Assembly: GCA_049999805.1 (NCBI GenBank)
Contig: JBNGIO010006289.1
Location: 102,180 to 141,199 of the forward strand
Origin: Folioceros fuciformis
Taxonomy: Eukaryota; Anthocerotophyta; Anthocerotopsida; Anthocerotales
Length of the DNA stretch: 39,020 nt
Direction of reading: 5' to 3'
The notes under the pieces are model-generated. The model worked only from the letters and a program-made list of their open reading frames with translations. It had not been told where the DNA came from and did not search any database. A program made the translations under genes and the position numbers. Positions 29,925-39,020 of the stretch are shown in pieces. Each line of letters begins with the position of its first letter. Within the stretch, counting starts at the first letter, position 1.

Positions 29925-30486
29925 ATGGCGTTCAGAGGAGTCTGGCAGCTCAAGAGACTGGTGGTGAATTTCTGTGACTTTTCTGGTAGCAGTCGAGGAA
30001 CGAGGTTTGCGTCGCTGTAGTTGAATCCCTCTCGCGCCGCAATTTGGTGGCTGAACTGTTGTACTCACTTCGACCTGGCTGCTGCTGTCCTCCAGAGAGT
30101 TCATAGAAACCATCCTCCCCAAATTTGTGTCTGAGAATCCCCATCTAGAGGTCACCACGGAGCTGCGTAGGGGACGCCATCCTCATCTGCAAGGGTTTTT
30201 TGGTGAATCTCAGAGGCCTTTAAACTTGGTTTGAACAAATGCCCGGTTGCATCACATTCTACGTTCACAGCAAGGATGGCGAATGTGACCTCGTCCCTGT
30301 ATTCTTTCTGCAGCAAACAAGAATGAGAGAGTGGTGGATTTGAGGAATCTGGAGAAGGCGGAGGTGGCGCTGCAAGCAACTAGGTTAAGGAACTCGACTG
30401 GACGAAAAGTGGTGAAGTTGAAGACACGCCATGTCACAGTCAAGCCTAGCATTCAAGGCACCTGGACTCCGCATTTGAAGTTGTAG
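29925..30486 (+). CDS. MRPL43: Mitochondrial ribosomal protein mL43 (L51/S25/CI-B8 domain)
   Basis: Three exons, 29925-30004, 30096-30202 and 30314-30486, total 360 nt or 119 residues, which I recall as the size of the Arabidopsis protein. It begins MAFRGVWQLKRLVVNFCDFSG, keeps SSRGTREFIE, NPHLEVTTELRRGRHPHL, LQATRLRNSTGRKVVKLKTRHV, and ends PSIQGTWTPHLKL. These match the thioredoxin-like L51/S25/CI-B8 fold of mitochondrial ribosomal protein L43 along its whole length. It is a structural component of the large mitoribosomal subunit. Plant mL43 proteins start at this same MA-RGVWQL sequence and lack a cleavable presequence, which supports the start chosen. Confidence 0.95.
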
Positions 30487-30926
30487 GAGCTCTGATAGTC
30501 TAGAATTGTGGATAGAACGTGGCTGGATCGTCCAGCCACCTCGTGGTATGCTGATGGCCTCGTTGTCAAATTATCTCTTGTAAGGTTGTGCAATTCATTT
30601 CAGCTGAGGATCGTTGTTGTCTCGGACTTGGGTCGAGTTACCTGAAAGACAGAGCGTGGACAGGGTTTGCTTTCCGTCAATCAAGTCAAGTGAGAACTAC
30701 TTCTCTGCAAGCCCTGCCGCTGCTTCGTGGAGATGCTAAAACTACACAGTACACCATGTCACACCAAAGCTCGCCTTCGGAGCAAGCCCACAAATATCGA
30801 CCCTAGGAACTCCCTACAGTACGTCCACGGCTTTACATAAAGGGCGCACAGATAGTCAGAGAGAAGGTTCAGAGAGCAGGTTACACAAGAGCCTGCTATC
30901 GGGTGAGCTCGCAACCGGGCAGGAAT
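30487..30926. other. Intergenic region between mL43 and the WAV2-like gene
   Basis: Contains the mL43 3' UTR and the promoter/5' UTR of the hydrolase gene. The hydrolase frame extends upstream of 30927 but the only in-frame Met is at 30927. No repeat or RNA gene seen. Confidence 0.5.
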
Positions 30927-33109
30927 ATGGTGAATTGGTTGAACACGCTGCTGTATGGTTTGGGGGGACTCGTGTGCACCTGCATGGTTCTCCTGGTGAC
31001 TTTCCAGGAGAAACTGGTGTATGTGCCTGTGATCCCGGGTCTGAGCAAGGGGTATTCCATCACTCCTGCGCGCTTCAGTTTGCAGTACGAGGACGTATGG
31101 CTGTTCGCCGCGGATGGGGTGAGGCTGCACTGCTGGTTTATCAAGAGCGGCGCCCGGGGTGAGCTGCACAGGATCCTGTCCTTTCCCGGTTGTTTGCGAT
31201 CTCAAATTTAATACCTACTCTGTTTGCCCCCAGGCCCTGAAATTTCACCTCCTTCTCGTCCTGTTGCTGCTTTTGGCGTCTTGAATTTTGCTGCCTTCTC
31301 TCAGCCGGAGCCTGAGAATTAGAAATGTCCGTGTTCCACAGAGAGCCAGTGGTTGCTGGCATCAAACTGTAATGCCAGCAGCTTAAACTCGGTGCCTGCC
31401 TGGAAATCCCACAGCAGTGCAGATGATCCCACCGCAAGGGGGAAGGCGTCGTGTGCAGCTGCCGTTGCACACGACGATGGAGTTTTTGAACTTCAAGACT
31501 CTTTGTCCGGGAGTGCGCTCTCCGTCCCACTTCACCGTTAGTTTCTCCTGATTGACTGCATGACCTCCGCGTGACATGCAGGTAAAAAGCCTGCATAATG
31601 TTGCATAACAGCCTTACGCGCGAAGGAGAGTCATCCTTGGTTTGTATGTATTTGTATGGAAGCTGGTGCTTGCTGTGAGTCGTTTGAAAACCAGGCAAAT
31701 GTGCTTTCTGTCGTTCGGAACTGTACTGGCACCTAGCTTCATCAGTGCTTTGTAGCAAGAGCACTGATGCTAGGAGCTCATGGACAGGGTCTCCGTTCTT
31801 GGATGTGCGTCAGCTACTTGAATTCTGCGCTCTTGTCTGTTCTAGATTTTGAGTTCACAAATTTTTGTGCAGGTCCAACCATTCTCTTCTTCCAGGAGAA
31901 CGCTGGCAGTATCCTTGATAATGTACAGTTCTTAGTGCTTGCAGCTTGGTTCTTTGTTTTGCTGGGTTTCAAGAATTTTGGTGGAAGCAAGAATTTCACA
32001 GAAGCTGTACAGACATTGCTCATCGGCTTGAATTCGTGGAGCATATGCTGGGACGCCTGAAATGTAACGTTTTGCTGCTTTCGTACCGGGGGTATGTGTG
32101 CCAACTAGATTCTGGTCATTGGCATCAAACTCTATTTCTTGTTGGTGTATGGAATTGTGAACCATCTTGGAGCATCACTGTCAATGATTGACCGTCTTCT
32201 GTAGTTACGGTGCAAGCGATGGACAGCCATCACAACCTGGTCTTACGCAAGATGCAGAGGTAATGGCTGCCCTTCAGCCTTCGTCTGTTTTTGTGTTCCA
32301 GCCAGCGTTAGTGGAGAAACCCGGAACGATGCTGACGCACATGTTTTCCAGGCTGCATTGAATCATTTATTGCAGAGGAGTGACATCGATACAAGAAACA
32401 TTTTTGTCTTCGGAAGGTCACTCGGCGGAGCAGTTGGTGCAACACTTGTCAAGAACAATCCTGGCAAGGTATATTTGTCAGTGCAGTGATGTCGTCGAGG
32501 TTAAATTTTCTGAGACTTCAATTTGTTGCGTGCACGTGTTACCTGCGGAGCATGATGGATTAAACGGCTGTTGCTTGTAGGTATCTGGTATCATTTTGGA
32601 AAACACATTTACATCGGTGTTGGATATGGCTGGTGTGCTCATGCCTTATTTGAAATGGTTCGTTGGGCGGACCGGCAGCCGAGGGCCGAAATTGCTTAAT
32701 CCTCTAGTCCGATCGCCGTGGTCCACAGTTGATGTGATTACAGAGGTGCGTTCACCGAGGCCTTTGATAACTGGTGACGTCCCCTGTTTTTTAGAAGCTG
32801 ATACATAACTATGGTGGGTTCTCATGGCAGATACGAGAACCAATCCTGTTTCTCTCAGGAATGAGGGATGAAATGGTTCCTCCTATACACATGAGGAGGC
32901 TGTACGAGGCTGCAAATCAGAGCATCAATCGCACTTTCATAGAATTTCCCACTGGAATGCACATGGATACGTGGCTCAGAGGGGGAGACCGCTACTGGCG
33001 TGTGATCCAGCTTTTCCTAGAAAGGTTTAGCATGCCTCAAGTGGGCAGGTCCCGTATGGATTCGGGAGGACTGTCCGCTGTGGAGTCAGAGGAAACAGCA
33101 GTGAACTGA
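30927..33109 (+). CDS. WAV2: WAV2/ABHD13/Bem46-like alpha/beta hydrolase, 7 exons
   Basis: Exons: 30927-31158, 31873-31908, 32013-32091, 32205-32259, 32352-32468, 32581-32745, 32831-33109. They total 963 nt or 320 residues with matching phases. The N-terminus holds a transmembrane helix (LLYGLGGLVCTCMVLLVTF), then QEKLVYVPVIPG, typical of Bem46/ABHD13. The hydrolase fold shows ENAGNIAHRLE, LLSYRGYGASDG, the nucleophile elbow FGRSLGG (S157), the acid in SGMRDEMVPP (D241) and the base in TGMHMDTW (H272), so the triad is complete. Arabidopsis WAV2 (308 residues) is a membrane protein that limits root bending; the substrate is unknown. Intron 1 is 714 bp, far longer than the others, and contains two strong hairpins. 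Confidence 0.94.
31354..31380. other. Perfect 9-bp inverted repeat in WAV2-like intron 1
   Basis: TGCTGGCAT (31354-31362) and ATGCCAGCA (31372-31380) are perfect reverse complements around a 9-nt loop. The element lies 66 nt before a second, stronger hairpin. Confidence 0.85.
31447..31476. other. Perfect 11-bp hairpin in WAV2-like intron 1
   Basis: CGTCGTGTGCA (31447-31457) and TGCACACGACG (31466-31476) are perfect reverse complements around an 8-nt loop (GCTGCCGT). The GC-rich stem should be stable in RNA. Confidence 0.88.
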
Positions 33110-33604
33110 AGAAGCACTGCCAGCCAGGCATGGATGCCCATGTTCGACTGTCATCCTTGCCTAGCATCTTTTCACTTTCTGCCGTCCATCGTCTCAGTAA
33201 TCATCGACCTTCGCGCTGTCTACGGCTCAAGTCTTGCGTCGTTGCACGTTTGCAGTCTCACTGTGGGATAACGGAACGCAGTTGGCTAGTTTGCTTGAAT
33301 TACATACATGTACGAACACCGGGCGACCGAGCCGACGACCTCGAAGACTGTCCCTCTTGAACTGGAGAATCTGAGAAGACTGCTATTTTCGGCTCCAATC
33401 ATTGTAGTTGATGTGAGTGTGCTACGTGTGCTTGGATGTGGCAGCATATTAGCCGCTTGCTCCATATTGCCAAGGGCTCTTCTCTGATGTAGCCCTACTG
33501 CTACATGCTTGTCTGCTAATATTACTGCAGCTATATTCTGTCGCTGCAACCGGCTGCTTTTCGCCAGGGTGGTGGGTATACCACCTTCCGATCCGTGTGG
33601 AATC
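33110..33604. other. Region between the WAV2-like and S9 peptidase genes, with a possible transit-peptide exon
   Basis: Holds the hydrolase 3' UTR and the promoter or 5' exons of the peptidase. A plus-strand frame at 33130-33360 encodes a Ser/Arg/Leu-rich, acid-poor N-terminus that looks like a targeting peptide. Good donor (GTGAGT at 33413) and acceptor (TACTGCAG at about 33530) sequences also occur here. I could not find a splice pattern that is clearly right. Confidence 0.45.
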
Positions 33605-36600
33605 ATGACGGTCGGTAGAGATGTGGAAGGTAACCTTAGCTGATGGATCCAGTTACGGATTGGAAGTTGGGATGATCCCTCAAACTCGATTCTCCTCCTC
33701 GTTTGCAGGATTTGTTGATTTGCTGCCTGCCGAGGTGATCTTTGGGTACCATAAAGAGCAGCCCAGATTGTCCTCGGATGGCAAGCTGTTGGCATACCTT
33801 GCACCGTCTCCCGATGACGTTTTGAACGTGGTACGTACTTCCGCTCGTGAAAAACGAGAACTGACGGGCTGCTAGAAAACCGTGTTGCCGAGGAGCTATC
33901 TGTAGTGGCAATGTCTTTTGTGACTGTGTCTTGCCTGTCCCGCAGTTTGTCCGACCCCTGGAAAGCGGTGAAGATGAAGCTAAGCAAGTCACCAGGGAAA
34001 CTCATCGAGGGGTATTGCTCGTCAGACCCGGGATTTGCTGCAACCCGTGCGTCTGCTGGTTCTGTTCTCATTGAGCTCACTTCTCTGCGCTACTGGGTAT
34101 GTAGGTTCGCTGGTTCATATGGAGCCCGTCCTCAGAGTATATCATCTACAAGCAAGATGACGGAGGTAGGGAAAAGTACCAGCACCTTGCCCTTTTTTGT
34201 GTCCCCTCATTTCTTCTTGCCGGGGTCGTTCCCATTGCTCTCAAGTTCATAGCAAATTTCTTTGCAATGGACAGGTGATGAGGACTGGCATCACTATGCG
34301 GTTGAACTGGCCACTGGGAACATCCGGGATCTTACTCCCTTTGAGAACGTGCACACCAGGTTCATTCCCAGTGCCACAAGTGGAATTCGCCCGTATGAAC
34401 TCTACTTTTACATCAACCTCCGATCCAAAGAAGATTTTGATGTGGTGCGTAGCCCTTGCATGTCTTTCTTGTGCCACATTTCTGCCTCCAGTAGATGGGG
34501 ACATGCTGGAAGGTGTGTGATAATAGTGCTTGTATTTCGCTCAAGCTGAAGTACGTGCATGCTTTCCGGATGGTTGCAGCACCGGATCAATATACAGACA
34601 GGAGAAGCATCTCTTGTTATCCTGAATCCTGGTGACGTATCTGAATGGCTGAGCGACAGTAATGGTGTGATTCGAGGAGCGCTTGCATTTCACAGCGATG
34701 GTGGCCATACAATTCGCGTCAGGGATACAGCAGACTCACCCTGGAGGGACTTGTTGAGCTGGACATCTCAAGATGAGGGTGGCCTGGTAAGAATTTTAGT
34801 TTGCTTCACGCAAGTTCTAGAAACATGAGATGATGACTGGCACGTTTTTGTTACTTGTTATGTTCTGCAGGTCGGCTTCAAGGAGCCAAACCAACTTTAT
34901 ATTCTCTCGTCTTTGGACTGTCCAACAACACGCCTGCTGCTGGTGCAATACTTATCCTTTTTGCTTCACGGAAACAGGGTTTCTTTCTGTTTGTCACAGA
35001 CTGAGATTGTGGGCAACTTTGTGATGTATCGGTGTTGCAGATTAACACCGACGATGGTAGCATTGTCAAAGTGATTGCATCACACCCGAAATGTGATATC
35101 ATGGGCATCAAAAAAGACCTCTCTAAGGTGCTGTTGATGGACTTCAAAACCAAAGAATATCAAGCTGTGGGTTTTTACCACGATCGTCTTCAGTGGAAGG
35201 TCTTAGATCCAAGGTAGGGATCTGCGCCTCCAGAATTTTTTGTCATCAGGACCCTGCAGCTTGAGACATTTTGGAAATTGTTTCTCAGGAGTTAGATGTT
35301 ACAACTGCTCTTGAAGCAGGCCGTCTTCTGCAAGGGCCCGTCTCGCTTATGATTGTGTGTCGCCTCATGCAGCATTGAGGAGGATTTCAACTTTTTGTTA
35401 AGCTACAGGGAAGGTGGGCAAATGGTTGTCACCAGTAGAGATCGTACCAATCGCAGGTAAAATGTGATTAGTGGTCGAACGTTTTTCCAACTTCCCTTGC
35501 TTGGCCACGCTTGTTGGTTGCAGTGGTGTCAGTTTTCGGATGTTCCGTTGGATGGCTCAGGTGGGTGATAACTTACGAGTTCGACAACAAGAGCGGAGAG
35601 AGCTATGTGTACGACAGGGAATCGAAATCGATGTCTCTGCTTTTCCAGCATCATCCAAAGCTGAATAAGTGAGTGCTCTCTATATTTTGCCAAGCAAAAT
35701 GCAAGCTGTGCATCGTTCTGAATTTCGTTTGGCAGGTACAAGCTTGGGTCGATGCACCCAAAGTTTGTCAAGTCTCGGGACGGCTTGGATGTTCTCATTT
35801 ATCTGACGTTGCCTGCGGATGTCGAGGTAGTAATGGTCCCTGAGGCACACTGTGTTGATGATGTTGGAAGTGACTCGACTAGTTTCGTAACTCTGATGAC
35901 TTGGGACAACAACTGAACTATTCTACTGGCATGCAGCCAAAAAGCTTGCCTCTCGTGTTGAGGATTCATGGTGGCCCGTGGTTCCGTGACTGGTGGGGCT
36001 TTGATCCGGAGGCCCAGTTTTTGGCCAGTCGTGGTTACGGTTAGATTTTCTACTCGCATTCAAGTTAATGTGGATCCAAATTGTTCCTCTGAAGTAGCCG
36101 CGTCACTCTGTGAGGAATACCGTTGCTGATGCGCGTTGGAACCAACAGCCGTCATGCAAGTGGAATACAGAGGGTCAGATGGCTTTGGAAAGAAATTTCT
36201 ACATGCTGGAGATAAGCAGTGGGCAGCGAACATGCAGGTAGTGGGTGAACCAAGATTGTGGTGTGATAGTCTTCCCCGTGAGACGGGCACTGCCCACAAT
36301 GGATGAGGTGGTTGTTGTTGTTGCAGAACGACATCACAGATTCGGTGTTGTGGGCAATCAGTGAAGGCATCGTCGACAAGGAGCGGGTGGCAATCACCGG
36401 CATTTCCTTCGGTGGATTCTGCACACTGTCTGGAATCACCTTCACCCCAGGTAAGCGGTGAGGTTAAAGAAGAGAGGTAGGCAGCCGTCCAGATGGAATG
36501 TGGGTGACAATGTTGACGCCGGTGTGTGCAGATCTGTACAAGTGTGCAGCCGAACTGGTGGGGCCTTCTCAGCTCTTCACTGTGACCACAAAGATAGTTC

Positions 36601-37345
36601 CATACTGGTGAGTGAGTGCGGATGGTTAGCTCTTGCTGCCTGTGGGTGATACAGAGGATGTGCACTGATAATCTGTCGTGTGTGGTAGGAAACCAAGGCG
36701 GAAGTTATTGAACGACCGTGTGGTAGACCTGAGCAAGGACCATGAGCTGAACAAGAGTCGATCACCCGTCTTCCATGTCAGACTGCGACGCGCTATCCAG
36801 AATCCTGGCTTGCTGAAGTGATTAAGGTGCATGCCTATGGTATTGACATCACAAATTTGCCCTGCAGGCCCAAAACGTTCGCGTACCACTGATCATGGCA
36901 CACGGAGCCAATGACATCGTTGTAAACCCAGGGGAAAGTGTTCAGGAGTATGAGGTAAGAAGATGGTGGTCGTCGAGGTAAAAGCGGTGAGGGATCTATA
37001 TATACGGGCTGGGCTGACTGGTGGATCTGGGTGGTGTGCAGGCCCTGAAGGCTGCTGGCAAGCAAGTGGAGTACCTCATCTACAAGGATGAGGTAAGTGC
37101 TAATCTGGCAAAGTGCAGCAACGACAGCAGAAAGCAGCTTGTTGGTTGGGACCTAACATGGGGTGGGTGAACAGGGGCACTGGCTGGAGCGGCCTCAAAA
37201 CAAGTTGGACTGGTTCTGGAGAGTGGAGAAGCTGTTCCACAAGTACTTGGGCGGGAAGTTGGGCCCCCGGCCTCCTGTGCACAATTCGGGTGCTGTCATG
37301 GTGTCGTTGCCCTTGGAGATGGGAGAATCAGAGCAGAAAGTGTAG
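33605..37345 (+). CDS. S9 family serine peptidase (prolyl-oligopeptidase type), 19 exons
   Basis: Exons: 33605-33629, 33709-33830, 33946-34011, 34105-34165, 34275-34444, 34580-34786, 34871-34942, 35041-35213, 35373-35456, 35561-35668, 35736-35826, 35937-36039, 36149-36237, 36327-36450, 36532-36607, 36689-36776, 36868-36954, 37042-37092, 37175-37345. They sum to 1968 nt or 655 residues, all GT-AG. The N-terminal half is a beta-propeller ([29 protein letters not shown]). The catalytic half has [26 protein letters not shown], the nucleophile GISFGGF (S484), the acid in AHGANDIVV (D569) and the base in KDEGHWLERP (H601). Such enzymes cleave short peptides. The body closely resembles bacterial S9 peptidases of similar size. 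The start is the ATG that fits the phase of exon 2; an upstream targeting exon is possible. Confidence 0.9.
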
Positions 37346-37820
37346 GGACATGATTCCTACGTGAACAACATTACACAGGCTCGCACACTATTGATAGTAA
37401 CAGGCAAAGTCCATTCCAAGTGTATCCGACCGTCGTTTCGTCCATATTAATTCATATCCGTTTCCTCTAAAGAGTCATGCGGAGTGAAGGTATTCCCGCT
37501 AATGGCAGAGGCAGGGGGGCCGCAGGCGCATGCTCGGCACGCCTCGGCCGAATTGTCAGGCGCAATAGTTGGAATATTTGGGTGATGGCAGCAAATCTGG
37601 CTGGGCTTGTGCTGTGTGTATAAGGAGGCATTTTTGATGCATCTTCTGTCCGTGTGGCGGGGGCGCGTCTGGAGCTCGGAGGATTGAAGCGCGCTACGGC
37701 GCTAGGCCAATGGGAAGACTGCAGAAGAGGCGCGCGATTGTGGCAAGCGCAGCGCGCTGAGGAGGGCCCACGCGTCTGCTCTTCCTGCTCCCGCTCCTCT
37801 TCCTCGTCCTCCTCCTCCTC

Positions 37821-37851
<31 letters not shown>

Positions 37852-39020
37852 GGCTGCAAAAATATCCATTCCACACAGACCTAGTCTAGTCGGCTCCGAG
37901 TGCTGGGGCCAAATTGAATGCGATATCCGGGCGAACGAGCCCGCTCTACCTCTCGTAGAGGCATGCGCGCCATTGGTGGAGTCGTGCTAGGGCTGGCTAG
38001 GGTTTGGCATGGGCATTGAGCATGGGGCAAGGGCATGTCCTGAACCCCGACTCCTTTCCTTTGTCCTTTGCTGTCCTACGGTTCCTCCTCCGGGATCATT
38101 CCCTTGGCACCACCTTTCCCTAGCCCCAGCCAGCCAGCCAGGGCCGGCTGGGGTGCCTTGCTGCTGCTCTTCCTTTCTTCTTGTCTTGCCTTTCCCTCCC
38201 TTCCTCCCTTCCTTGCAAGTTGGACATGATGTTGGCAGGGAGGTGGGCCGGGGATCGGAGGAGGAACAGCGTGTGGTGATGGATAAACGGAGTGGTGTAG
38301 TCGGAAGCAAGCAAAGTGGAGGTCCGGCCAGGCCAAGCCAGGGATCCCATCCAACAGGCGAGCACAAAGGATGGGACGGATGCCAAGGACTGACTGGACT
38401 GAGCAAGGGAATCTGCTGCGGATGGATGATGGAGCGACGCAGGTGGAGCTATGATCGTGTCAAGCGCGTGGCACATGATCCCTGATGTGCATCATGGGTC
38501 ATAGCGGCCTGATGAGGAGGCATCGTGACACGTCGGGGACTGGGAACGGAACGGCGGTGCACGGCAGCGGACAGTAGCAGCAGCAGCAGAGCGCGTAACG
38601 GGGTGGTTGTGTCGCGGCGCTGTCTGTGGAGGCGCCGCCCGGATCGGGCCGGGCCGGGCCGGGCGGGGAGACGAGAAGAGGGGCAGGGGCCAGAGGCAGC
38701 AGGCTTGTGGCCTTGGTTGTTGATGTGCGCGGGGGGAGGATCGAGGCCACCGGTTGGCACCGGTTGGCGCAGCTGGGCCGTACCCTCCCGTGTTGGCCGT
38801 GTTGGGAGCGGTGACATGCATTTTTGGCTGTGTGGACGAGTTGCGGCCCCGATACGATACGATGCGATACATCATACTTGGGCTTGGGGCTTTGCGGGTT
38901 TATGGCAACGTTATGTACGGCGACGTGAGCCCGAGCTGTAAAGGATGATTGCACGTGTCGGTGCAGAGGGTGGCAAGCGGGCGGCCCGCGCCCTGAGCTC
39001 CGACATGTACCCGGGGCAGC
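37346..39020. other. GC-rich terminal region without a supported gene
   Basis: After the peptidase 3' UTR the sequence becomes GC-rich with simple repeats: CTC/CTG triplets (37792-37857), a CCAG run (38125-38145), pyrimidine-rich CCTT tracts (38160-38220), GGGCC repeats (38646-38668) and ATACG repeats (38840-38870). A telo-box-like TAGGGTTT lies near 38000 and a CACGTG G-box at 38952-38957. The long frames here are products of base composition and match nothing I know. It may be the promoter and leader of a gene beyond the window. Confidence 0.5.
37792..37857. repeat. (CTC)n(CTG)n trinucleotide microsatellite
   Basis: A CTC/TCC tract of about six to eight units passes directly into about nine CTG units, then CGGCTGC. 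In frame on the minus strand it would encode Gln then Glu runs, but no protein-like sequence flanks them. Confidence 0.9.

Noticed and set aside
31141-31764. Minus-strand frame of 207 codons opposite the WAV2-like gene
   Set aside because: It lies over intron 1 and the end of exon 1 of a well-supported gene, has low-complexity Gln/Arg content and no recognisable domain.
33308-33412. Frame starting MYEHRATEPTT and ending at a GTGAGT donor as the first exon of the S9 peptidase
   Set aside because: It ends in phase 0, whereas the peptidase exon at 33709 needs a preceding exon ending in phase 1. No intermediate exon made the junctions convincing.
33286-34080. Minus-strand frame of 264 codons opposite the S9 peptidase
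   Set aside because: It overlaps exons 1-3 of the peptidase on the other strand and shows no protein-like motifs; it is a shadow.
37467-37874. Minus-strand frame with poly-Gln and poly-Glu runs
   Set aside because: The runs come from the CTC/CTG microsatellite and the rest has no similarity to known proteins.
38009-38954. Several frames of 120-160 codons on both strands at the right end
   Set aside because: High GC content keeps all frames open; sequences are Arg/Pro/Gly-rich, mutually overlapping and unlike known proteins.

Overview
This looks like nuclear DNA from a land plant. Four split genes (20, 19, 13 and 7 exons) use only GT-AG introns, nearly all 67-159 bp long. There is an intronless PLS-class PPR editing factor, a plant-type cation/calcium exchanger and relics of retroelements. 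The PPR protein is the best clue to the lineage. It ends in DRH instead of DYW and has KKPA where the PG box should be, which are the marks of the DYW:KP subclass. From memory, that subclass is limited to hornworts, lycophytes and ferns, the plants that carry out U-to-C editing. Dense genes with short introns favour a hornwort; this is inference, and a fern or lycophyte is not excluded.

Layout. 1-4873: a dead Ty1/copia element on the minus strand (gag, protease, integrase, reverse transcriptase, cut by the window edge), then about 1.7 kb of uncertain leader and a primer-binding site plus LTR that may belong to a second element. 5221-7440: a decayed non-LTR-like reverse-transcriptase relic on the plus strand, ending in a 30-bp tandem array that contains an assembly gap. 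7661-12092: two plus-strand genes, a DNAJC11/OWL1-type J protein and a CCX exchanger. 12093-15719: AT-rich, apparently gene-free DNA with minisatellites and a second assembly gap.

15720-37345 is a compact gene block. It holds threonyl-tRNA synthetase (minus, 20 exons), a DYW:KP PPR protein (plus), a GCK-domain twin-CX9C protein (minus), a CPSF73-II/INTS11-like nuclease (plus, 13 exons), a 78-residue membrane protein (minus, 2 exons), mitochondrial ribosomal protein mL43 (plus, 3 exons), a WAV2/ABHD13-like hydrolase (plus, 7 exons) and an S9 prolyl-oligopeptidase-type peptidase (plus, 19 exons). 37346-39020 is GC-rich, with simple repeats and no gene I can support.

I built the exon structures by hand from homology and splice phase. 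Every multi-exon CDS sums to an exact number of codons with no internal stop. Three neighbouring pairs are divergent and probably share promoters: synthetase/PPR, GCK/CPSF73-II and small membrane protein/mL43. Several products act, or may act, in organelles (J protein, synthetase, PPR, GCK, mL43), but they form no single pathway. The most novel item is the candidate U-to-C editing factor. Secondary leads are the Mia40-like GCK protein and the unusual extensions on the synthetase and the CPSF73-II-like protein.
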